Positions 49,320-57,681 of a stretch of 64,000 nucleotides of DNA are shown here, piece after piece (the first letter of the stretch is position 1; each line of letters begins with the position of its first letter). The notes under the pieces were generated by a model. The model did no database searches. It worked only from the letters and a program-made list of their open reading frames with translations, and was not told the DNA's origin. Both the position numbers and the translations under genes were made by a program. Source of the stretch: Bryoerythrophyllum caledonicum (lineage: Eukaryota > Streptophyta > Bryopsida > Pottiales > Pottiaceae); contig OZ020519.1 in the NCBI GenBank assembly GCA_963971425.1, positions 7,766,028-7,830,027 on the forward strand, in the 5' to 3' direction.

Positions 49320-51965
49320 AAAGGGTCCATTATCTTCACCCCGAAAACGATATTACCACAACCTCGAACACAATCAAAATAGAGAACAACCAAGCCCACC
49401 TATACAAAGCAAATGGCCGACATTTACACACTATCCCCACTACTAGACTTCAAGGGCTATGGAATCAATACAATATGAAACTAAAAACCCCTACAAACAT
49501 TGAACCAACTATCCAACCATTTAAAACCGAATTGATTTGGCTATACCAAAGATATAAATACCGCATTCCAAAAAATAATCCCCTCAAAAATGCACAATAC
49601 ACAATACCCACACCCATTTTAGACTCATTAATCTCATCCTTTAACATCGAACAATCATACTTCTCTTCCCCTGTCACATGTTCCACCAAATTAAAAAAAT
49701 TCTACTCATTCTTTGAAAGAGATAAAATATTTGGCTCCCTGGGAAAAGCCTTTGACTATAAATGGGTCGCTAATGGTATAGCGCACCCCCACAACAAAGA
49801 AGAAACTCGACAAGCACTACACTGGGCCCGCCTCGCTGCTAAAAACGACCCACAACACACATCTACACTCATTATCACACCAATCAAAAATTGGTACCAA
49901 AGCTTTATTCCCCAGTCCAGCCCATTTGTAGATTCCCACATCCTTGCATTATTTGAAACAATCTCAATTCCTTGCGAAGAACCTACTATCCCACCCGAGC
50001 TAAAAAAGCCCATAATTGAACCATCTACATTACAAATAATATGCGTCCACCACCAAAACCAAACCCTAGGCACCCTAGATCAACTTGCCGAACTCACCTC
50101 CATAGCAAAAACTCTTAACATAAATCGGCTATATACAAAGATAGCGCCACCAACACCTTTTCCTTACATTAGTCAATAGAAGCAATTAATGGTCAAAACT
50201 AAACTTCAATAACAATACACTAGATCACAGTTTACCACTTCCACCCCTCCCGGACTACCAAACTACCGCCTCACCAAAATTTGACCCCGCATATTGCTAC
50301 TATACCGATGGCTCCTTAAAACCACCAGAACAGATCAGTCCGGGTAATTGGCATAGAGAAAAAGCCGGTTATGGAATATAAAATTTTACGAAAGAAATAA
50401 AATTAGCCTAAAGACTGCATGGACTACAAAATATTCTTAGAGCAGAACTTATGGCCATCCACAAAACACTGGAAATTGTTACAACAAAATACAACAATGA
50501 AACAACACACATTTTCACAGACTGCACTAATGCACTATACTTACTAAACACCCAAATAACACACCCTACCCTCCACAATAGTCACCCCGACCAAATCATA
50601 CTAAAGTCTATGGTCCAAATGATACTAAAACGAAGACAACTCACAACCATCCACAAAGTTCGAGCCCATGCCGATATTGATGGTAACGAACATGTGGAAA
50701 AACTAGCAAAAGAGGGCCGGGAAAAATCACACAAAAATGCCAAAGATCCACACGAACATGCCCACGCCACCCCATAATACTTCCAAAAAGAAGATTGGCC
50801 CTCCAAAGAAAACACCCCCGATAAAGGCTCAATTAGATTTTTGAGCAAATACCTCCAAAAACAAGACCTATATAATAACCTTGACACAATCTCAGATAAC
50901 TTCCCTAACATAGAAAACTGGACTAACAACATATAGACAATGAACTCTCCACAAATTTCTGGAAAAATTCTATCATCACCGACTCACAAATAACATGCCT
51001 TATTAAATTTCGTACTGGACAATACATGAGAAACGCCTGAAAACAACTCTTCTTTGGAATAGAAAGATTTCCATCCATAACATGCCCAATATGCACGTCC
51101 ACGGACCCTGACACATGGTTACATGTTTTACTTAAATGTCATAACCATCACATACACTCCCTAATTGTCAAAAGACATAACAAAGCCATATGGGAAATTC
51201 GTAAATTAATCACCTCCCATAACAAATCAAGATGTTTTATCCTCATGAATGCCAGCAGCTTTAATAACAACCTACAAGGAAACATGGTACCATCATGGCT
51301 ACTCCCATGTACATGTGAAACCCAACGATGCTACTGCAATGCTCGACTCAAACCCGACATACTTTGTGTTAAAGACCTACCATATAATGACCCCCACCCA
51401 ACCACATAAACCAAAACTATACCATTCAATTCATCGAATTTACATACTGCAATGACAGATTTTCCCCTGAAACAATCGAAAACAAAATCAATAAATACCA
51501 ACCCCTTATTGATGACATCACTATCCTCGGCTGGAAAGTGGACCCCTTTATGGTAATCACAGCCGGCGCTCGCGCCACCACCTTTATCCCATCTATAAAA
51601 ACCCTAGAAGATATCTTCAAAACTCCTATTAACACAATTACAAACACTTTCAAGAATATTAACGCAATTGCCATGCAATATGCTATGTCCATCCTTCTAC
51701 ACAAACGCAAAATTGAAAACAACCAAGCCCTTCCTGATACACAAGACCCCCCATAAAATCTCCTTTGCTTCACTCCTCGATACTTCTTTGATTGGTTGGT
51801 TTTATGGTTTTGTGGTTACTTGTTACATAGTGTCTACCCTCGAGAGGGGGAAGTAGTTCCAGCTTACTCTTTCCTTGTCCGGTGGGCATGGTCTTAGTAG
51901 TAGAACGAACAGACACTTTATTCACGCCAGCCTCTCCTGGAGACCGTCGTTCTTCTTCTTCTTCC
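49320..51965 (+). mobile_element. 5'-truncated LINE with RNase H and C-terminal endonuclease-like domain
   Basis: C-terminal part of a non-LTR retrotransposon; the reverse transcriptase itself is missing. An open segment from about 49323 (in frame through ATG 49475) to 50179 encodes a domain of uncertain type. RNase H follows (about 50290-50780): a YYTDGS stretch, then AELMAIHKTLEI, IFTDCTNALYLLN and KVRAHADIDGNEHVEKLAKE. Next is a zinc finger CPICTSTDPDTWLH...CHNHHIH (about 51080-51150). The last domain reads RLKPDILCV then, in another frame, IQFIEFTYCNDRF and GWKVDPFMVITAGARA, resembling a restriction-like endonuclease. Several frame changes and stops separate these pieces, including a TAG at 50177 and a TAA within the RNase H lead-in near 50410. 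The 3' UTR carries gaaagtagttcc/tgtccggtgggcatgg words shared with two further copies. Confidence 0.7.
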
Positions 51966-52029
51966 ATTTTCTTTCCTACATCTAGTAGATCAGCAGACTT
52001 TGACTTCACTTGGTGTCAAATTTTTGCAC

Positions 52030-52400
52030 TACGTAAGGTCTAAATCCATTTCCATCATGTTAAGCATGATATTAGATCCTTGAACTCCAATTTTTAGAGG
52101 TAGAAAAAGAGTGTAGCATATTCAAAAAAATTGTGTAAGGAGTGGAGGTTCAAAAATTGTCAATTTGCGTTATATGTTTTTTGCAAACTTAGTATGTTCT
52201 AGAATGAGAATCCAAATGGTCAATAAGAAGGGTTACACCACGTATGCTGCGGAAAAAATAAAAAATAAAATTGAACTCACACAAAGCCTTTAGAAATGTC
52301 CATCTATTGTAAACATTTCAAAAAATAATATTATAAACTGACGTAGGAGGTACCTGCCCAAACCACCTAGAGTCCCCTGAGTCCCCTCTTGGAAATATAG
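52030..52400 (-). repeat. Dispersed repeat, inverse of 47890-48530
   Basis: On the minus strand this reads gtggtgtaacccttcttatt, then gacaatttttgaacctccac and gaatatgctacac, matching 48290-48450 with about 15-20% divergence. The two copies lie in opposite orientation on either side of the LINE. Confidence 0.6.
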
Positions 52401-52423
52401 GGGTTAATGAGGGGCACTATTAA

Positions 52424-52761
52424 GGTAAGCCCCCCTAAAACCAACAAGCTAAGGAATGTGCATATATGGAGAGAGGAGATAATTGAACTATTATTTTTCA
52501 GTGATAGCCAATAGAATTACAATTCCAACCCAAGTGATTTCATATTTTTTCAATGAAAACGGAATTAGTTATGAATTTTCATGTTTAGTGGGTGGCCAGC
52601 AGTAGGTACCCCCATAACCAACGACCAAAACTAAGGGTCTTGGCTAATAGCAAACCTCCATTTGGAGGTGAGTTGGCAGTAATGGGATGGAAGTGGGTTG
52701 GATATACCCCAATTTTATAGGCGTTGGCTATGGGTTTTTGTTGGTTATGGGAAGGCTTACC
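52424..52761 (-). mobile_element. MITE flanked by TTAA, copy D (about 340 bp)
   Basis: The terminal inverted repeat is GGTAAGCC..CCCnTAAAACCAACAA on the left and its inverse TTGTTGGTTATGGGAAGGCTTACC on the right. Immediately outside both ends is TTAA (52420-52423 and 52762-52765). A TTAA target with GG..CC termini is the pattern of piggyBac-type or some Tc1-type MITEs. The interior is shared with 5714-6010, 12830-13337 and 48775-48965. Confidence 0.62.
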
Positions 52762-53036
52762 TTAATTCTAATTCATGACAATGGGGCAACTGACGTTGAA
52801 TCAAACTTGCGTGTCAATCATGTGACATGTGTTGTCGGCTTGCGACAGGCATGAATCAAACCCTGCACCTTTATAGCTGCTCTGGCACGACTGTCCCAGG
52901 CATTATCCTCAGATCTAACACATCTCCTTGTCCAAATGTGTTTCTTGCTTTGCCAAGTCCAAGTCCAAACCTCCAACAAGATTCATGCCGCCAAACCGTG
53001 ATGTCATCATCTCAGTAAGTCACTATGTAGAATTTA

Positions 53037-54750
53037 CAGTACCTTGCAAATGAGTTACGTTCATTGTATCCACAGGGCAGTAAACAGACATGGAGTTGTA
53101 ATTTCGAATTGGCATTACAGATTCAATTTTGAGCCAAATCGTGTATGGAAAATTGCATTGGAAAGGTAATGAAGTGGACTTTACTGCAAGAAGAAAATTT
53201 TACAACAAACTTGCAAAATCATACAACAATAAAGTATCTTAGAATATACTACCTACCATCTTATGCTACCACCTTTAGCATCAATTACAGCCTTCATACG
53301 TTTAGGCATGCTAGCAATGAGGATCTCAATTATTTCCTTAGAGATGCCTTCCCATGCCCGTTCAATGGATTCAATCATTTCTTCTTGGTTTTTTGGTATC
53401 GGCCCATTTTGTACACAGTCCTTTACAATCATCCATAGGTTTTCTATAGGGTTCAAGTCTGGCAAGTTTGCCGGCTACTTCAGCTTCTTAATGTGATGCG
53501 CTACTCTCCTACTTTCAGCATATTTACTACGATGCACTGGGGCGCCGTCTTCCATGAGGATAAGATTCTCACGCTCATCATGCATGAAATAAAAGCCACT
53601 TAAGCGACCTTCATATACGATATTCACAAAATCTTCACTTGTGCGTTTGTGAAGTGGCATAACAATAATAGGGCACTTATCAAAGCCACTAAAGGCACCC
53701 CAAATCATGACGGAAGTGCGGCCCGACTTGAATGTGGGGGCTATGCAATCCATTGAGTAGCGTTCATACGCTCGACGCCAAACCTTGACTTGTCGGGACC
53801 TCTTTCCAATTTCAAAAGAAGACTCGTCTGTCCACATAATGTTGCGCCAATGTGATAGAGTCCATCTCTTGTGTGCCTTTGCAAATGCTAGCCTATATGC
53901 TTTGTGTTTCTCGCTCAAATGTGGCTTTCTCACTGCAATTCGATTGCCAAAACCCAATTTGTTGATATACGTTGACAATGTGCGCTTGCAGACCTCGACC
54001 CTCATCTGCTCAATGATATCTCCACGAGATAGGTGACGATTTTGGGTGAGAATGCGCGCAAGGTCCCTCTTATCACGAATTGAAAGCTTTTGAGCCCTTC
54101 CACAGGGCTTACGCGCTACCACTGTACCACGCTCACAGTAGTTCTTCCAGATAGTGAAGACAGTTGATTGACTCATTTCCAGTTCCTTCGCAATACTATA
54201 AGTTGACATTCCAGCATTCCCCATTCCCATGATGACACCTCTTTCTTCCTCACTCAAAGTCCTTGTCTTCATCTCTCTCAAATGGAACCAATACACAACA
54301 AGCATGCAAAGACAACAACAACATGCACAACTTTGCACATACCATATACCCAACAATTTCGACCTCCACCAACACTCAGTTTTGCTACAAACACTCTAGC
54401 ACTCAAATCCACTATGATTCTTAGAACCCAAAGATCCATTTTGTAGATGCAAGTCAGAAAAAATCTTTGTTGTGATGGCGTGTTCGCAGTTAACATTGTT
54501 GCAAACATTCCAGTTGTAGTGATAGCAAGTTCAAGCTGTCTCTTAAAAATCCCGAATTTGTAGCTGTTGACATTTTGATACGTCCTAAATTTAGCAACTG
54601 GTGAGTCACAACTATGATTTTCATGTATCCACTAAGTTACGTAGCCAGGTGTTTGAAATTCTTGCCAAGATCTCATTCCGAAGTGACACCACTATAGAAG
54701 ACGTGTTCTGATAGTTCAAGAAATAAACGTAACTCATTTGTAAGGTACTG
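53037..54750 (-). mobile_element. Tc1/mariner element (DD34E), 1714 bp, complete ends
   Basis: A whole DNA transposon. Ends read CAGTACCTTGCAAATGAGTT and, inverted, CAGTACCTTACAAATGAGTT. The inverted repeat is about 29 bp with 2 mismatches, and TA lies directly outside both (53035-53036, 54751-54752), the canonical Tc1 target duplication. It encodes one transposase on the minus strand. Plant Tc1/mariner elements are normally the DD39D type, so this is unusual. Confidence 0.92.
53253..54272 (-). pseudogene. Tc1-type transposase, one in-frame stop
   Basis: 339 codons plus stop. The start is set at MKTRTLSEEERG; an upstream extension to 54356 is open but hydrophobic and unlike transposases. The N-terminal paired helix-turn-helix region includes GMSTYSIAKELEMSQSTVF and a basic GRAQKLS linker; a second HTH includes RTLSTYINKLGFG. 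The catalytic triad is D in MWTDESSF, D in LMEDGAPVH and E in LNPIENLW, with 34 residues between the second D and the E (DD34E). A single TAG lies at about 53473-53475, between HIKKLK and PANLPDLNP, where the family usually has W; the frame is otherwise intact. One nonsense change therefore separates it from a complete ORF. The near-identical ends and open frame suggest a recent arrival. Confidence 0.92.
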
Positions 54751-54752
54751 TA

Positions 54753-55099
54753 CATAGAGGACACTATTCCCGCAATGCATTATGTTTGGGTCTTGGAATG
54801 ACAAGCCCGTACCCATTTTTTCAATTTGTGCCACTTATAATGATTTTCTAATGAATTGTTGAAGTAAATTTTTGTAGACCCCTACATTGTCAGCAAAATA
54901 CTCCATTCTTGTGCTTAAACCATCCACCAGTCGTATGCCACCGTACTTGTAATGTTTTTGATCAATGATAAGAAACAAGGGAATTGGATTAGGAACAAAG
55001 AAGTTAGATAGAGGTGTGTTTGTATGAGACCGCTACATATCCGACATAGAAATAGTATCCTCAGATTTCCACCTCTAGTTGTATATCCTTGTAGGCTCT
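54753..55099. other. Intergenic, no gene seen
   Basis: AT-rich spacer right of the Tc1 element with no supported gene. Words near 54890-54930 (tactccattcttgtgct) recur loosely at 55258-55285. Confidence 0.4.
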
Positions 55100-55260
55100 T
55101 ATGATTTGTCAGTAATGTACTCTATCCTCAAAAGGGGGAGTAGTTCTACACTACTCAACCTATGTCCGGTGAACATGGATTTAGTGGTGGAACGAACATA
55201 CACTTTGTTTACACCGGCCCCCTTCGGCAACCAAAGTTCTTCGTCTTCTTCAATAATGTA
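55100..55260 (+). mobile_element. LINE 3' tail, copy 2
   Basis: A 3' UTR fragment matching the tail of the LINE at 49320-51965: tctatcctcaaaaggggga, gtagttct, tgtccggtgaacatgg, tagtggtggaacgaac, acactttgtttacaccggcc and a final tcttcgtcttcttc. The coding part is absent (severe 5' truncation). Confidence 0.65.
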
Positions 55261-55409
55261 CTTCATTCTTGTACTCATGTCACCCATTCATCACTTACCA
55301 TCAATTCGGCAATGTTTCGCTCCACAACCAAGTACAAAATGCCTGGATTACAAATCAAGGAGCTATACACTAATGCATTTATACGAGACCCCTACAAAAC
55401 AATGATCGT

Positions 55410-55605
55410 GATATGTAGTGTTACCACAATATATCATTTATAAATGCTATAAGTTTTACTCTTGACGAGCTTTGACCAACAATGCCAACAATGATCACTC
55501 TCTTTGAGTAGTACACATAGTTGTGCTCTCAATAAAAATCTTCGTCAAAAGTTCAATTTATTTTTTAGCACTCTCAAATCACATCATGTGGTTACACTAA
55601 ACATA
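55410..55605. mobile_element. MITE related to 46411-46619, copy 2
   Basis: The left end ATGTAGTGTTACCACA is inverted at the right as TGTGGTTACACTAAACAT. The interior shares aagttttactcttgacga and tagttgtgctctcaataaaaa with copy 1. It is older and more diverged than copy 1. Confidence 0.5.
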
Positions 55606-56299
55606 ATAATCACTGAACAGATTCAACACAGGAATAGTATCCTTCACCACACACGCTTCCATTGATTTACACTATCTGACAAGTTGAGTTGAACAGTAGA
55701 AGAGTACAACAATAGATTTCCAGCTTTGCCAGCAAAAGTGGCAACGTTGAGGATGCCAATGGCATGTGTTCAGCAGTGAGCATTATATGCACGCCATTCG
55801 TACACCATCATATCCTTAAGAATAGTACACATTGCACAACCCAATCCTTTTGCTCACAATAATGGAGAATGGAAAATAAATTTTTCTGACCTTTTATTTA
55901 TTTTTAGTAGTTGGATGACCTCTAACCACCAACTTAAGATTTATGACCTATTTATAGCGTTTGTATACGTGGTAAGATTTTTTTTGGGAATTCAAAATAG
56001 GATTTCATGAATATTGCAATTGTCGTGACCATTTATTTCTTCATATTGAAATTGCTACAAATTTTTATAGTGGATAGTAAGCCGTGACCCATTCCTTGGC
56101 GTACAAAACTCTCTACTTCCACAGTAAGTTGTGCTAATGACCACTTGTCAAAGCACCCATCACTGTGAGCGCAAGAAACTAAGAACCGAGAGCTGTGAAC
56201 CAATTATAAACTGAGACCCAATTATAAACTGACTTTCCTAAAATTTCGGAAATGGGGTGGGCAGCTGGCGGTTTTGGCCCACATAAGACTGTCGATTCT
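55606..56299. other. Intergenic, no gene seen
   Basis: AT-rich spacer between a MITE and a LINE fragment; no supported gene or clear repeat boundary. Confidence 0.4.
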
Positions 56300-56880
56300 G
56301 GGGTTGATGGTGGTGATAGGTTATCCAACCTTAGAAAGAAACGAAATCATGACAGATTTTCTCCACATGCAATCGCAAACAAAATCAATAAATACCAACC
56401 ACTCAGCAATGACATTCCAACTCTTAGATGGAAAGTTGACCCCTTACTGTCATCACCGCCGGAGCTAGTGCTACTTCCATTATCCCCTCTATCAAAAGCC
56501 TAAAAAAATAAATTCAATATCCCCTTTAATCCAATTAAGAAACAATTTACAAAAATCAACACCATCGCTATCCAACATGCAATCATTCCATACTTCTACA
56601 CAAATGAAAACTCAAAAATAACCAACCTCTCCCAGAAACCGCTAAAAACCTCTCAAAAACACACATTCAACCCTTATAGATTTAATATCTTGGAATTGAG
56701 CCTTGTAGCTCTAATCCGTCCGTGGCCCCTAACCACTCATTCCAAGAGTGTCTATCCTCACAAAGAAGGAGTAGCTCCGTACTATAAAACCTACGTCCGG
56801 TAGACATATATTTACCAGAGGAACAAACAAACACTTTATTCACTCCAACCCCCCTTCGAAGACAAAACCTTTTTTTTTTG
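56300..56880 (+). mobile_element. LINE 3' end, copy 3
   Basis: A longer fragment of the same LINE family. It includes the terminal coding part (NDRFSPHAIANKINKYQPL, then WKVDPLL), shifted out of frame after that, followed by the family 3' UTR (tatcctcacaaagaaggagt, acgtccggtagacata, cactttattcactccaaccc). It ends near the poly-T run at 56871-56880. Confidence 0.65.
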
Positions 56881-57681
56881 TTTATATACAGATATATATC
56901 TATTCATACTACTAAAAATCATAATCCACATAGTGAACCAGGCAACAATCAACCACGCACTGAACTATAGAAACGCTGCAATCAACCGCGCACTCAACCG
57001 TGCAGTGAATCATGTTACATTTTTATTTATTTATTTATTTATTTATAGTTTGTAATATAAGAACTACAATAAATATGGTTGGACTAATGCGTTGCAAAAG
57101 CAAGCGCCAATTGCTAGTATTTATATATAATAATAATAGTAATAATAATAATAATAATAATAATAGATTTTTCTCTCACGTACTCCGCCCCTCGTAGTCA
57201 TTTTGCTTCGTACTCCGGCCCTCGTATGCCGGCACGTGTTTATCGTAGGAAGTACGCGTACGAGTACAGAGTACAGAGTACTCTCTGACTTTGATTAACA
57301 AAAACAACGAATAAAAATTATTATAAAAAGTTATTTAAAAAAAGTATTTAAAATTAAAAAAAAAAAAAAAAAAACAGAGAGAGAGAGAGAGAGAGAGAAA
57401 AGGAAAAGAAAAACTCCGTCGCTGGCTCCGTTGCAGACGCTGCAGCTGCTTTTCTGGTGATGCTGCTGCTACTCATTCTCGTCTGCGGGAAGCCACGAGA
57501 AATGTTGCATCGATCATCTAGTGAGAGTGCGCCGTCGGCGTGCGTGTGTGTTGCTGTAAGATCATATCTGGCTAGAGTGAGTTCGGGGAGTGAGTGAAGA
57601 GCGATATTAAGCTGCAGGCACGATGTGGAAATTTCTTCTGTGAGAGTTGGAGGAAGGTGGTAGCCTTGTGATTCTGCGGCG
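56881..57681 (+). promoter_or_regulatory. Upstream region of the transporter gene, microsatellites
   Basis: Holds a (TTTA)n run (57018-57047), an imperfect (TAA)n run (57127-57166), two copies of CGTACTCCG(C/G)CCCTCGTA (57178 and 57210), a poly-A (about 57353-57374) and a (GA)n run (57377-57398). GC content rises from about 57400, consistent with a 5' UTR. No other gene was seen. Confidence 0.5.

Noticed and set aside
54273-54356. N-terminal extension of the Tc1 transposase
   Set aside because: The extra 28 residues are hydrophobic and cysteine-rich, unlike any transposase N-terminus; MKTRTLSEEERG is a natural start.
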